Of a stretch of 64,000 nt of DNA, positions 48,301-59,338 are shown piece after piece. The DNA comes from Hordeum vulgare subsp. vulgare (Eukaryota; Streptophyta; Magnoliopsida; Poales; Poaceae): the NCBI RefSeq assembly GCF_904849725.1, contig NC_058519.1:22427267-22491266 (forward strand). The letters are read 5' to 3'. Position numbers and translations under genes: made by a program. Numbering within the stretch: the first letter of the stretch is position 1; the number at the start of each line of letters is the position of its first letter. Below the pieces are notes generated by a model, which saw only the letters and a list, made by a program, of their open reading frames with translations, ran no database searches and was not told where the DNA came from.

Positions 48301-49503
48301 GGCGAGGAGGAAGACGATGCATTGACGGTGGTGCCGGTGCCGGTGAGGACGGTCGCTGGCGACGAGAGCCGCCGAGAGGGGCCCCGGTGAGGAGGGGCCC
48401 CCGGGGATGAAGGGCCGCCGGAGGGGCTCCCGGGGCAGCGGTGGGGCGGTGCAGGGGAGGAAGGCCAACGGGGCTTGCAGGGAAGGGCCGGTCGGCGTGG
48501 CTCCTGGGGCCGACCGGCGGGGCTCCCGGCGGATCTAGAGCGGGACGTAGGCGCTCTCTCTCTCTCGTCTCTCGCGGGGGAGGGGCTCGGTCCCGGTGGG
48601 AGACCGAGGGAGGGGCTGCCGTGGGGGGAGTTGTCCTGGGGGAGGGAGTGGTCGAGGAGGGCTGGGGCCGACGGGGGGATCTCGGGGTCACGGGAGAGGG
48701 AGAGGAACGGTGCGTGGGTGTTGCTGCCGAGAGAGAGAGAGAGGAGGGGTTCCTCGCGAGGGGAGGGGTCTCGCGACGGGAAGGAGATGGGGGCGAGGGG
48801 GGCCGATCCCCTTGTGGGTTCGGCGAGTGGGGGAGACGAGGGGGGGCGATCCCCTCGTGGGTTCGGTGAGTGGGGGAGACGAGGGGGGGACGAGGGGAAA
48901 AGTGTCGGTTGGGGGATTAGGTGGGTCGCAGGGGTGAGAGGCTAGGCGGGTGTGGCTCTCGCGGGGTGGGAGCCGGCGGCGGCTGCTGGGAACGAGGGGA
49001 GAGGGCGCTAGGGTTTGGGTGGGAGTGGCCGGCTCGGCCACCTTGGCCCAGTCGGGCCAGGGGGTGGGGGGTCTTTTCCTTTTTTTTAATATTTTTTTAT
49101 TAATTCTAATCCTTTTATTATTCTATTTTTATTTACTTTATTTTATAATTTATAATTTATACTTTTAATCCTTTCTTTTATTTATTTCTTTTACATTTAC
49201 TATATTTCTCTTTACTTATTTTCTTTAAAGCTCCACTTTTAAATATATAGGGGTTACCCATCATTTCAAAAGCGTCCGATTTAATATTGTAATTCGTTAG
49301 GGAATATTTATAACTCCCGTGACATTTTTATATCAACAACCGAATTCTTTTCTCGTTCGACTTTAATCTTAAGTTTCGAATTTTGATTCGGTTTCAACTA
49401 ACACGAGATCATTGACATAATTAACGGTGACGTGGCATCATTAGCGTAGGATCACTGTCGCTTAATTACAATCATCACTGTAGCAAAAGTCGAGGATGTC
49501 ACA
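45307..49503 (-). repeat. 5' LTR of the Gypsy element
   Basis: TGTGACGCC...GATGTCACA, paired with 36494-40665. Compared with that copy it has scattered substitutions and small indels, for example an extra segment near 48240 (GGGGCTCACCGACGTTGAGG). Confidence 0.95.
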
Positions 49504-52236
49504 TCTGGGATGGCCTCGATCCCACCTGAGCAGAAAGAATATCACCAGTTGGAAAGTACACAGCTTTGAGAATCCGTGCACCCATTCCGTGTCGCAGAGA
49601 ATTCGCCAAACCTGCTTGGCTAGCAAGGCAAGATTGAATATTTCCATATCTCGGAAGCCTAAACCCCCTTGTATTTCGGCATGCACATTGTATCCCATGA
49701 AACCCAAGCGGTCTTTCTCTCCCCCTCCTTGCAGCCCCACCAGAACTTGCGAATCATGGATGTTATGTGCTGGCATATACCCCTTGGTAGTTTGAAGAGA
49801 GCCATGGAATATGTTGGTATTGCTTGGGCCACCGACTTAATCAACACTTCTTTACCATTCCCTTCTAAACACTTCTCCATCCATCCCTGAATGTTCTTCC
49901 AAACCCTGTCCTTTAAGTACGAAAACACGCCATTTTTAGCTTGTCCCACATCCGATGGAAGCCTCAGGTATCTCTCACATATAGTTTCCTTCTGGATCTG
50001 TAGAATTCCTTTTATAATTTCTCTCTGGGGCCTGGGCATCCTTTACCAAAATAGACTGATGATTTATCATAGTTAACTCTCTGCCCCGACGCTTGACAGT
50101 ACCTATTTAGGATCTCCCTCAGTTGCTCAGCATTGTCAGCTGTATTCTTGCAGAAGAGCAAAGAGTCATCAGCAAAAAGGAGATGATTAACTCTTGGTGC
50201 AGTAGGAGCAATATGGATACCTTCAAAAGTCCCCGCATTACTCGCTTGATTTAGCAAACAGGATAAACCCTCGGCCGCTAGGAGGAACAGATAGGGTGAG
50301 ATGGGATCCCCCTGACGAATTCCTCTAGTCGGCTTAAAATCACTAGTCTGCTTCCCGTTAAACAACAATGAGAATGAAACTGATGTAACACCTCTCATTA
50401 CCTGGCGCACAAAACTCTCACAGAAACCCAGCTTCCTCATAATGGCCTGTAGATAAGCCCATTCAACCCGATCGTACGCTTTCATCATGTCGAGCTTGAC
50501 AGCACAATACCCATTCTTCTTGCTTCTGTTGGTTTTCATGAAGCGAAGACATTCATACACCGTGATGACATTATCTGTGATCAGACGGCCAGGCACGAAT
50601 GTCGGTTGCTCTTCGGATATTATTTCAGGGAGGATCTCCTTCAGCCGATTAGCAAGCACTTTGGACGCAATCTTAAAAAGCACATTGCACAAGCTAATGG
50701 GTCGGTACTGAGACAGTAGGGTGGGGTTTTGTACCTTGGGGATAATAACAATGAACGTCGTGTTGATCTCCTCAGGGGAGTCCTCTCCCTTCAAAATCTG
50801 AATTACAACCTCTGTCACTTCATCACCGCATAGATGCCAATACTTCTGAAAGAAATGGGCTGGGAAACCGTCAGGTCTCGGAGCCTTGGTAGGATACATT
50901 TGAAACAAGGCGTTCTTCACTTCTCCTTCGGTGATATCTCTTGACAGCATTTCATTCATTGGGCTTGTGACTTTACAAGGAATATGTGACAGCACTTCCT
51001 CCATGCCAATCACCCTTTCCGACGTATATAGCTGCTCATAAAAAGCTATTCCCATGGTTTCAAGCTCCCTCGGATCGCTACATATGGAACCGTCTCCTCT
51101 TGTTAAGGACACAATGCTGTTTTTCTTTCGCCTAGACGATGCCTTGTGATGAAAAAACTTTGTATTTTGGTCCCCTTCTAACAGCCATTGGATTCGGGCT
51201 CTTTGGCGCCACATAATTTCTTCCCGGAATCGCAGCTCGACAATTCTGCCTTCAACTTTAACTTCCTCGTACGATGCTGCAATACGGTGCGGGTTCTATC
51301 GTAGCTCACCTAGTCTTGATCGAAGTTGTCTGAGCTCGGTTCGGACCGAACCGAAGCTACTAGATCCCCAGCCGGTCAGCGCCACCGCCAGTGATTGCAT
51401 CTTCTCTCATATCTCCCGGGCGGACTTGGCTTTTGAACCCTTCCACGTGTCGTGTAACATTGTTTGGAAACTTTCATGCCTTTCCCACATAAGCTCATAT
51501 CTGAACGGCCTGCCCCGTCCAATTCGTTGGTTGTGTGCCTCCATACTATTCAGAAGGAGTATAGGAGAATGGTCCGACTTGACTGCATGAACATGACGGA
51601 CCGCAGCCAGAGGAAATAGAGAGCTCCACTCCACCGATGCCAAAGCTCGATCAAGACGCACTCTGCAGGTGCCATTCTGCACTTTCCTTTCAAATGTCCA
51701 ATCCAGTCTCGTGTACCCCAGATCACTTAAACCGCACACATCCACCGCCTCTCTGAAGGCATTGATCTGCCCAATGTTGCGTTCGTTTGGTCCAAAGTGC
51801 TCCTCTCTCCTAAGGACTTCATTAAAGTCCCCTATGCACAGCCATGGAAGATCGTTGTCGGCCTTCAAGAACCGCATCATATCCCATGTTTTATATCGCA
51901 TGCTCCTGTCCGCGTCCCCATACCAGCATGTCAAACGCCATGGATCTCTCCCACTTTCTGTCACCTCCATATCGATATGATCTCTCGAGAAATTCCGCAA
52001 GTGCAGCACCAGAGGCTTCCTCCAATACATGCACAGACCACCGCTTCTGCCCGCACTTCCAACCCCATACGCATGGTCAAATCCCAAAGTACTTGCCAAG
52101 CCTTCCATGCGATTCTTTGCTATTTGTGTTTCCACTACACATAGAACCGTCGGCGCACTCTCCGCGCAAGATCGCGGAGCTCATTGACTGTCGTGGGGTC
52201 GCCCAACCCACGACAGTTCCAGTAGAGTATCAACAT
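49504..52236 (-). pseudogene. LINE ORF2, 5' part: endonuclease and reverse transcriptase
   Basis: Starts at ATG 52236 with LYWNCRGLGDPTTVNELRDL, the usual plant L1 ORF2 start. A one-base loss near 52155 shifts into the frame at 52135 that carries the endonuclease (CIGDFNEVLRREEH, DHSPILL). Stops at 51407 and about 51298 precede the RT frame (51214-50012) with the motifs APRPDGFPAHFF, YRPISLCNVLFKI, GIRQGDPISPYLF and LLFADDSLLF. A frameshift near 50030 leads to 50039-49659, and another near 49670 to 49776-49504, where the Gypsy element begins. Reverse transcription from a nicked target is the known role; this copy is dead. Confidence 0.92.
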
Positions 52237-52600
52237 TAGGCCCGGCGGTCCTCCTCGAGGGAGGCCGTCGATGGTGCCATCGTGAGGGTTATTGCTCCTA
52301 CTCCAAGTAGGCTGCTAGCCTTGACTGGCGAGGCTAGTTTCTTCGCCCTTTTTTGCTCTCTAGGGGAGATGTATGTAGGGGGGGGGCGGTGGTGTATCTG
52401 ACAGGGAATCATCCCCTACACCTTGTTTAGCTGGAACGATACTGAGTGTGCCACTCGAGGCCGATGCAGCACCACTATTCTCCTGGGTATGACTCATGGA
52501 CAGCAGAAGGTTCAGGTTTCACCTCGCTGTTGGTCCATTCTCCTGCACTTCCCCTCCCCTTGCCGTATCTGGTTTCAGAGGGCTGGTCACGTCCTCCTCC

Positions 52601-53530
52601 TCACCTTGCGCCGAATCCAGGCCAGCGTCCTGGGATGATCGCTTGCGTACTGGAGACTGTTGGCGAGGTTGGGATCTCCCCTCCCCTTCCTCCGGTTCGG
52701 CCTTGGCCCCTCGAACGGCCCCCCCATGCATCCTGGCCTTCCTCTTTCATCCCTTGCCCTACCTCCTTACGTTGTGTCAGCATCCAACTGCCCCATTGCT
52801 TCTGTTGTGCCTCCCAGACGCCATCCCCACATTCCTCATGATTATGCCCCATTAGTCCACACACCTGGCAAAAGTATGGGACTTTTTCGTACTTCACCGG
52901 GAACATACGTCGGCCCTCTCCCGCGACGACCAGCCCCGTGATCCTAGTAAGCGGCTTGTTCACAAGAACACGGGCTCTTACTCGCACGTAATGTCCCTCA
53001 TAATACAACCTCGGAGAGAGCTGGGTTTCCTTCACTCGTCCAATCCGTCGAGCCAATTGATCCACAATGTTCGTAGTCCGATACATCCCCGGAATCCCAT
53101 GGATCTGAGCCCATACATACAGACCATCCAGGATGACCGACGCCGGATCACTCTTCCCGTCATAGTCCTCCACTATTAGACCCATACCACGAAACAGCCA
53201 CGGACCTCCATGAACGACCTTCTTCCAATCTCCCAGACAATGCATCTGAAATACGAACAGATTATCTCCCGCTTCCCGAAACTTTGGGGTTTTTGCCAAC
53301 CCCCACACAGATTTTAGGGTTTCGAACATTGCCGCTGAAGAGAAGGGGCGTGAGGTATGCAGCCACCCGATCGCCATCCATCTGGCATCTTCCTCAAGTT
53401 TCTTCACCTCCGCCTCGCCAACCACTACATCGTCCAGTTCTTCGTCCTTCAGATCCAGGTGTTGCAGCATGTCTTCTAACTTCCTCCCGGTCCATGGCGA
53501 GGCCGAGGACGAACCAGCGTCTCTCGCCAT
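52601..53530 (-). CDS. LINE ORF1 (DUF4283-like, CCHC zinc knuckle), 309 aa
   Basis: Open frame from MARDAGSSSASPWTG. A DUF4283-like RNA-binding region lies at about residues 40-175 (WMAIGWLHTSRPFSS, HGGPWLFRGMGLIVED, YVWAQIHGIPGMYRT), followed by a CCHC knuckle (CQVCGLMGHNHEEC, C-x2-C-x4-H-x4-C) near residue 230 and a Gly/Arg-rich tail. It matches plant L1 ORF1 proteins, which coat the LINE RNA. The frame is uninterrupted but may be truncated at the 3' side. The 5' leader (53534-53643) is GC-rich. Confidence 0.85.
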   Translation of the reverse strand: MARDAGSSSASPWTGRKLEDMLQHLDLKDEELDDVVVGEAEVKKLEEDARWMAIGWLHTSRPFSSAAMFETLKSVWGLAKTPKFREAGDNLFVFQMHCLGDWKKVVHGGPWLFRGMGLIVEDYDGKSDPASVILDGLYVWAQIHGIPGMYRTTNIVDQLARRIGRVKETQLSPRLYYEGHYVRVRARVLVNKPLTRITGLVVAGEGRRMFPVKYEKVPYFCQVCGLMGHNHEECGDGVWEAQQKQWGSWMLTQRKEVGQGMKEEGQDAWGGRSRGQGRTGGRGGEIPTSPTVSSTQAIIPGRWPGFGAR

Positions 53531-53643
53531 CCGACGGACACCAGCGGGAACCCTCGCCTAGGGAGAAGCGATCAGTCGATGAGAACTCGCGACGGCGATC
53601 TGATCACCGTCGGAGGTCGTAAACCCTAAGCAAGAGGGTAGTT

Positions 53644-53658
53644 ACTCTAGCACTGTAA
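53644..53658. other. LINE target-site duplication, 5' side copy
   Basis: ACTCTAGCACTGTAA, identical to 35069-35083. Confidence 0.9.
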
Positions 53659-53984
53659 TTGGACGACCAGAATCTTTTAGGGACCAGGGGCAAAGCTCAT
53701 TGGACCGACCCATATTCACAAGAATACGGATGAAAACAATTGCTAGTAGTACTTATCAATTCAAAAGGGCCAGTGCATTAGGGTGGCCCATGAGCAGTGC
53801 CTCAGGGTCAGTCCATTTCATCTAAATCACTAATTAAGAAATACTTCTTTTAAAGGTGCCACTTGTCATAATCTAAAGGTTTTTTCTCTTTTGATTGATC
53901 CATTATTTTAAAATGTTTTATGTTTTAAATCATGTGTTCAAATCTTGAACCGTTTTCATCATGGGATTCCTCGCGTCGAGATCT

Positions 53985-54460
53985 TCAAGACGAGATAACA
54001 TGTTGATAGATTTTGATAAAAAAAAATTCATACTGGACAAAAAACCATGCCTTTCGCATAGCAAATCTATGCATCTAGCGAAAGAAAACCCGTACCTCTC
54101 ACAGAAGAAAAAACAAAGAAAAATGTTTTCTTTCCATTTTCGAGAGGCGTGGTCGTGTCTCTTGCGTAAGCGAAAGCGTGTCTCTTGAGAAAGAAAAAAA
54201 ACACAATTTTTTCGTTTTCGCAAAAGCAAATTCGTTCCTCCTGCGGAAACAAAACCATTCCTCCTAAGAAAGGAAAAGAAAGCAATATTTTTTTAGAGAC
54301 ACGACCGTGCCTTTCGTGGAAGCAAAATCGTACCTCTCGAGGAAGAAAAAAAATATTTTTTCTCGTTTTCGAAAGACACGGTCATGCCTCTCGGAGAAGC
54401 AAAACCGGATATCTCGAGAAAAAAAGAAAAAACAAGTTTTTGCATGCAATTTTTTGTTCG
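53985..54460. repeat. degenerate repeats of 75-80 bp upstream of the F-box gene
   Basis: Blocks of the type TTTTCG(A/C)AA...GCAAA(A/T)CCGTGCCTCTCG followed by A-rich GAAAGAAAAAA recur near 54140, 54213, 54294 and 54370. Short open frames on both strands come from the A/T-rich repeat. The rest of 53659-54660 shows no gene. Confidence 0.6.
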
Positions 54461-54667
54461 CTCCAAAAGCTAAGAAGAACAACGGAAAACAAAGCGCTGA
54501 AAAAAGCCATAAAAAATTATTAAAAAAGCAAAAACACGTGCGAAAAAAATTCAAAGGAAAAACCCAAAAACGTGACACGTGGCGAAAACACGTCGGCGCC
54601 TGAAAGTGGCTTGGAAGGCTTCAGTAACGTGGCCCCGACGGAAACAGTACACGATCGATCTAGATCC

Positions 54668-54675
54668 ATATATAT
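54668..54675 (+). promoter_or_regulatory. TATA box of the F-box gene
   Basis: TATATATA lies 79 bases upstream of the ATG, a normal distance for a plant core promoter with a short leader. Confidence 0.6.
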
Positions 54676-54753
54676 ACAGTAAACGTGGCCAAAACCTAGC
54701 GACAATCCATCCGCGTAAACGCGCCTCCTAGTCAAAAATCGAGAAGGAGAAGC

Positions 54754-55944
54754 ATGGCGGCGCAGATGATCGCGGCCGGTGACGCGTGGTCCAACCTCCC
54801 GCGTGACCTCCTCGGCGAGGTCTACGCCCGGGTCGCTTCACCGCTCGGCCGCGTCCGCTTCACCGCAGTCTGCCGCTCGTGGCGCGCTGTTACGTCGTGG
54901 CGACCGCCGGCGCCGACCATCCCGTGGCTGATCATCTCGCCACATGAGGGCGGCACGGCGAAGCGCGTGCTCTGCCCCGTGGACGGCGCGCTCCTGCGCG
55001 TCCCGCTGCCGCCCGAGGCGATCGGCAAGAGGCTGGTCGGGTTTCACGACGGGGGCTGGATCGCCGTCGCCGCCACGTCCACCATCGTCGCCGGTGGCGA
55101 GTCGCAGCTAGCGATCGTCAATCTCTTTTCCGGCGCCGAGGTGCCGCTCTCCGCCAAGCAACGCACCACGCCATGGATCAAGAAGCTGGTGTTTTCAGAG
55201 GCCCCCACGCCGGACCGCCGGTGCATCCTTGCCGCCATCCTCGCGGACCGGCTCGCCGTATGCAGCGTTGGATGTGGAAACAATTATAAGCAGTGGGTTT
55301 TTCTGGATTGCTTGAGCTCTTACGATGACATTGCTTTGTGCCATGGGACGAAGCTCTATGGCCTGCGCAGAAGCGATTTGCTCGTGCACGACATTCACAT
55401 CACCAAGCATGGTGATCCGGTGGTCGGCGAGGCCCGCACGCTGCGCGTGAACCAGCTACCAAAGTGCGAAGGAATGGGATTCAACGTCAGCTACATCCTC
55501 AAGCACGGCGACAGCAAGTTGCTCATGGCCAAAAGGGCATGGTGGTCACAAGAGAACAAGGGCTTTTTCTTCAAAGTGTTTGAGCTCGTCAAGATTAGGA
55601 ATACACGTAACTACCATAGCTGGGCAGAAGTGACGACGTTAGACGATAATGCCTTGTTCTTGAGCGCCAATTGCTCCAGGATGGTGTGTGTGCCAGCAGG
55701 CAGGCATGGCAGAGTAGAGGCAAACCACATATACTACAACAATGTCAACTTAATAGGCGACGATAAGTCCATCTGTAGTGATATAGAGTTGGCAACATGT
55801 GGCAATGGCCAACATCTCTACTGTGGGGAAGACCGAAAGTTCAATGGCGTTGATATGATCATGTCAGTGAGATATTACGTGCCTTGTCGTCAACATAACA
55901 ATCTCATGTGGCTTCTTCCTCCGGATTTCGAGCCGTCATTATAA
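54754..55944 (+). CDS. F-box protein with DUF295 domain, 396 aa, single exon
   Basis: The frame is open from MAAQMIAAGDAW to a TAA and starts directly after a TATA-containing promoter. An N-terminal F-box (about residues 13-50: LPRDLLGEVYARVASP, FTAVCRSWRAV) would bind SKP1 in an SCF ubiquitin ligase. The C-terminal part (about 290-375: SWAEVTTLDDNALFLSANCSRMV, NHIYYNN) matches the DUF295 domain of grass F-box proteins, which is thought to select substrates. The first 450 bases are very GC-rich and the rest is not, a 5'-to-3' GC gradient common in grass genes. The length is typical. No lesion is seen, so it is the best candidate for a working host gene here. Its target is unknown; DUF295 genes form large, fast-evolving families, so expression should not be assumed. 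Confidence 0.88.
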   Translation: MAAQMIAAGDAWSNLPRDLLGEVYARVASPLGRVRFTAVCRSWRAVTSWRPPAPTIPWLIISPHEGGTAKRVLCPVDGALLRVPLPPEAIGKRLVGFHDGGWIAVAATSTIVAGGESQLAIVNLFSGAEVPLSAKQRTTPWIKKLVFSEAPTPDRRCILAAILADRLAVCSVGCGNNYKQWVFLDCLSSYDDIALCHGTKLYGLRRSDLLVHDIHITKHGDPVVGEARTLRVNQLPKCEGMGFNVSYILKHGDSKLLMAKRAWWSQENKGFFFKVFELVKIRNTRNYHSWAEVTTLDDNALFLSANCSRMVCVPAGRHGRVEANHIYYNNVNLIGDDKSICSDIELATCGNGQHLYCGEDRKFNGVDMIMSVRYYVPCRQHNNLMWLLPPDFEPSL

Positions 55945-56102
55945 TCGTAGTATGTATCAGAATTATGATGGTGTCTTTCTTTAGATGATTTATTATGATG
56001 TTATCTAGTATCAACCAAAACGGAATGTTATTTTCACCCTTTTATTTGATTTACCAGATGTTGTGCATGCTTCACATGTTTAAGCCCGCCAGTCTAAATT
56101 TA

Positions 56103-56263
56103 CTCCCTCCATTTTTAAATATAAGTCTTTTCAGATGTTTCACTAGTGAACTATATACGGATGTATATAAACATATTTTTAGAGTGTAGATTTATTTATT
56201 TTGCTTCGTATGTAGATCATTAGTGAAATCTTTTAAAAGACTTACATTTAGAAACGGAGGGAG
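56103..56263. mobile_element. Stowaway (Tc1/Mariner-type) MITE, 161 bp
   Basis: CTCCCTCCATTTTTAAATATAAG ... CTTACATTTAGAAACGGAGGGAG with TA on both sides (56101-56102 and 56264-56265). It lies about 160 bp downstream of the F-box gene and can fold into a hairpin. Confidence 0.92.
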
Positions 56264-56899
56264 TACTATGTTTGACACACACCATTCCAACTTTATTTAA
56301 TTATTAATTGTTTAGAACCAGGCGTTCCCTTTTTGGCTTTGTGCAACACAACGAATCCAGATGTGATATCCCTGTGTTTGGTTGACTTTTTACATAATCA
56401 GGCAAAACATACACTAGGCATGTGCTCGGTCGGCTTTCTGCACCCGCGGTTTGTCTGCACGGTGTTTTTTCAATATAGGTTATCCTTTTCAGAAACGTTT
56501 CTGCAGGTATAGCTAGGTTTCTGGTAACAGCTTATGCGAATGTTTTATTAGTGATCTAAACGTTCTTAAATTTCTTTATAAATGAAGTAAGGTTCTACGT
56601 CTAAATAACTGCCACACATTTTACTTTGTTACCAAGCTTATGTGTTCAGCCTCAGCAGGACATAACTGATATACCGAAAGTCTAACTATTGTTTACAGAA
56701 AACACCTGGCACCATAAACAAAATAAACATGTACAAAACTAGTATTTCTTTATTACTTCCATTATCCAAACAAAGACTAGATGATAATATTTTCTTTTTT
56801 CCATATTGGCATTAAAAAAACATAGTACAAACATGCATAGACGCTCACCGATACGTATATACACACCCTAAGAGCATCTCTAGCAGCATGTACACACCC
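56264..56899. other. intergenic, no gene recognised
   Basis: AT-rich spacer. Its right end contains a tandem copy of about 31 bp (ACACACCCTAAGAGCATCT...AGCAG, at about 56861 and 56892) that overlaps the terminus of the next element. Confidence 0.5.
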
Positions 56900-56902
56900 T
56901 AA

Positions 56903-58007
56903 GAGCATCTTTAGCAGACTCGTCACAAATGTAAAATTCCCACGATTATACGGGTTTAGACCCTTTTTGTGCCAGACTAGATATTGTAAACACGGCCCGG
57001 CCCGTAAGCTCGACCGCTATATCAGCGGGTTCGGTCGCTGGATGTGGGTCGAAACCCTATCCCTCTGCCGCCGTGAAAAGTCCCCCCACCTCACCGCCGG
57101 CGCCTCAGATCCGTCGCCGCGCGCCTCCGTTCTGCCGCCTAGCCGCTCCATTCCACCGTCCAAGATGGCCAACTCCGACGGCCGTAGCAACGACGACCCC
57201 GAGAGGGCTCGTCGCGTCAGATCAGACGCCGCCCGCCGGTACACGCAATGGGGTATGATGTCGCCGACGTCGCTCCTCCGTCGAGAGACAGAGGAGTACG
57301 ACCGCGTGCACGGCCGTCTCTTCTCCGGCAGCTCCTCCGAGGCGTCGAGCTCGCGCTCCTCCCTCACCCCGGTGAAGAGGGAGCTAGAGGAGCTCCCGCC
57401 GGAGAGGATGGAGCCAGAGGCCGAGGCGGTGCCGGAGCGACGTGTCGGGGGCGTCGTCGGACCGGAGGACTTCCTCCCCCCGACGGAAGCGGACAGCCTT
57501 TCGCCCGGGCTACAGGTGCGGACTGCGCGGGAGGCGGAAGAGGACCAGCAGCGCCGCCGGAGGGACGAGGAGATCGACACCGTGCTATACGAGCAGGGTG
57601 TCGCATCGGCCCTCGCCTTCGGCCACAAGGTGGAGGAGTGACACCGTGAAGCCACTGCGGAGGAGCGCATCTACGTCAGGCTCTCCTCCGACGAGGACCG
57701 GTGAGCTCAATTTTGCGTAGTGCGGTACGATAGTTAGTAGCTCCGGTGAGCTCTGGTAGGTTAGCTTACCTCCACCCCGCTCTAGTAAGTGATGAACTCT
57801 GAATATAGTATGTATGATCGTGTACTAAGTAATGAACTCTTAATCAGTGTGGTTGCAATTTCGCTCACGAATGCTGTTTTCAAATTATGCAATTTTGTAT
57901 ACATGGTATGTTCTGCAGCGCAAGATTTTGCCCCGCAAAACCCCGCTTCGTCGCACCGTAAACCGCTTTTACAGGTCGCAAAAATGTGAGGTCTGCTAGA
58001 GATGCTC
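56903..58007. mobile_element. Harbinger-like non-autonomous element, 1.1 kb, carrying an ORF
   Basis: The left terminus reads GAGCATCTTTAGCAGACTC and the right terminus, reverse-complemented, GAGCATCTCTAGCAGACCTC; TAA flanks both (56900-56902 and 58008-58010). The terminus is the same type as at 19384, the end of the Harbinger relic. The interior is GC-rich and encodes an ORF (57165-57641) but no transposase, so movement would depend on another element. Confidence 0.8.
57165..57641 (+). CDS. unrecognised ORF inside the Harbinger-like element, 158 aa
   Basis: ATG in a good context starts MANSDGRSNDDPERARR, an acidic/basic protein with ARRYTQWGMMSPTSLLRRE, a serine-rich stretch, Pro/Glu-rich linkers and a C-terminal REAEEDQQRRRRDEEID helix. 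No family is recognised; it is not an obvious Myb-like Harbinger ORF1. The frame stops at TGA 57639-57641 but continues open for 20 more codons to a second TGA at 57702-57704, with HREATAEERIY following, so the first stop may be a mutation. It could be a captured host gene fragment or a second ORF of the parent transposon. Low confidence that it is functional. Confidence 0.45.
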   Translation: MANSDGRSNDDPERARRVRSDAARRYTQWGMMSPTSLLRRETEEYDRVHGRLFSGSSSEASSSRSSLTPVKRELEELPPERMEPEAEAVPERRVGGVVGPEDFLPPTEADSLSPGLQVRTAREAEEDQQRRRRDEEIDTVLYEQGVASALAFGHKVEE

Positions 58008-58345
58008 TAACAGAGTAACAGGTGCCGAAACTCAATCCATCAAATAGGAATGAAAAAAATCATGAATAATACCTTATTCAAAATTTAATGTAATTTAATT
58101 TTAATAGTAAATTGAGCTACTATTCACAACACAGTTTTCTTTATAATTTCTAGAAGTGTGGATCAAATTTGGATTTTAGACCTTATAATGTGGTACACGT
58201 CAAAAGCATCCTGCATCGATCACAAAATAATTGAATTTGTTTTCGTGACATTTTGGTGAAGAAACTATTCATCAGTAGTAAACAGACTACTCTTATTTGA
58301 CTGTTTGAGCAATATAAAAAAGGTATTTCCATGCGGAAAAAACTA

Positions 58346-58504
58346 CTCCCTCGATTTCTGATATAAGTCTTTCTAGGGAATCTATTAGGGAACTACATAT
58401 GGATGTATACAGACATATTTTAGAGTGTAGATTCATTCATTTTGCTTCGTATGAAGTCTTCTACTGAAATCTCTTAAAAGACTTATATTTAGTAACGGAG
58501 GGAG
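58346..58504. mobile_element. Stowaway MITE, 159 bp
   Basis: CTCCCTCGATTTCTGATATAAG ... ACTTATATTTAGTAACGGAGGGAG; TA on the left (58344-58345) and CA, a mutated TA, on the right. It is closely related to the copy at 56103. Confidence 0.88.
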
Positions 58505-59260
58505 CATCTGAGTACATTACACTGAACATGCATCTGGTGTAAAATAAAGACAAGAATTAGCATATAGACTATGTATTGATAGCAATAACGTTTTGAGGGA
58601 TGCAACCTTGACACTTGGTTGATTTAGATGGAAGCTACCATTAACGTTTTTAGCCTAGTGACATGGATGTTGTCCAACTGAATTACCGCAATGATAACTG
58701 GAGCTGGGAGAGGGGTGACAAGCGAATGTAATTTTTTGGCAAAGTTTCTCTTCATCCCAAAAACTGCCGTGCATTTATGAATCGGATTTGCTAATTCTCT
58801 TCTAGATGAGAATTAACAAAGTCTCATCTAACTTCCACACATCATTTAGATACTCAAACAAAGTATAAACATAAAAGCCTGCATGAATTCTTCATGAAAA
58901 TCAAGTGGCATGTGAGTTAGATGTGACTTGGTTAAGTCTCATCTGGATGAGCCCTAGACACACCTATGAATAAACTGTCAACGTCACACAACTAAACTTG
59001 TCACCTAAAACATTCGCAAAGCAAATGCCAACGCCAGCTTTTGCGGCGACTTAGGGCTTGTTTGGGACTACTCCGCTTCATAAAATTTAACTCCGTTCTA
59101 GAAAACGCAAGCCAAACAGGGTAACTTTACGACATGTTGCTCAAAAAAAAATTTAAGATACAACTCCATGTTTTCGATGAACCTCCCTAGGAGGTGCACA
59201 TGCCCTTAATTAAGGTACACGAATGTAGTAAAGCAAATCAGCTTCTTTATCCCACTTAGC
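58505..59260. other. intergenic, upstream region of the P450 gene
   Basis: AT-rich and without recognisable genes or repeats. It contains the putative promoter of the P450 pseudogene at its right end. Confidence 0.5.
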
Positions 59261-59267
59261 CACACTG

Positions 59268-59273
59268 TATAAA
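59268..59273 (+). promoter_or_regulatory. TATA box of the P450 gene
   Basis: TATAAA in CACTGTATAAACAAG, 88 bases before the first ATG (59356). Confidence 0.55.
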
Positions 59274-59338
59274 CAAGCTCCAGCCAGGCAGTCCACGAGC
59301 CCCAGCCTACAGTTCGCCTATCGCGTCACCGCTGCTGA

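Larger units (their letters stand above)
36494..49503 (-). mobile_element. Gypsy-superfamily LTR element with 4.2-kb LTRs, LARD-like, 13.0 kb
   Basis: Starts TGTGACGCC and ends GATGTCACA, flanked by the 5-bp duplication TCTGG (36489-36493 and 49504-49508). The two LTRs are 4172 and 4197 bp. The internal part (4.64 kb) has a primer-binding site next to the right LTR and a polypurine tract next to the left LTR, so the element lies on the - strand. Only an integrase C-terminal/chromodomain-like relic is coding; no gag, protease or reverse transcriptase is visible. Long LTRs with a mostly non-coding middle recall the barley LARD class (Sukkula, related to Erika); the family name is inference. I count about 15 substitutions in the first 470 bp of the LTRs, so the insertion is not very recent. 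Confidence 0.93.
35084..53643 (-). mobile_element. L1-type LINE, about 5.5 kb net, split by a Gypsy element
   Basis: It is flanked by a perfect 15-bp duplication (35069-35083 and 53644-53658) and ends in a short poly(A) (35093-35085 on the - strand). It reads, 5' to 3' on the - strand: ORF1 (DUF4283-like plus CCHC knuckle), then ORF2 with apurinic endonuclease, reverse transcriptase, zf-RVT and RNase H. A 13-kb LTR element sits between the RT and zf-RVT parts. Several stops and frameshifts in ORF2 make it inactive. Net length fits grass L1 elements. Confidence 0.95.
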
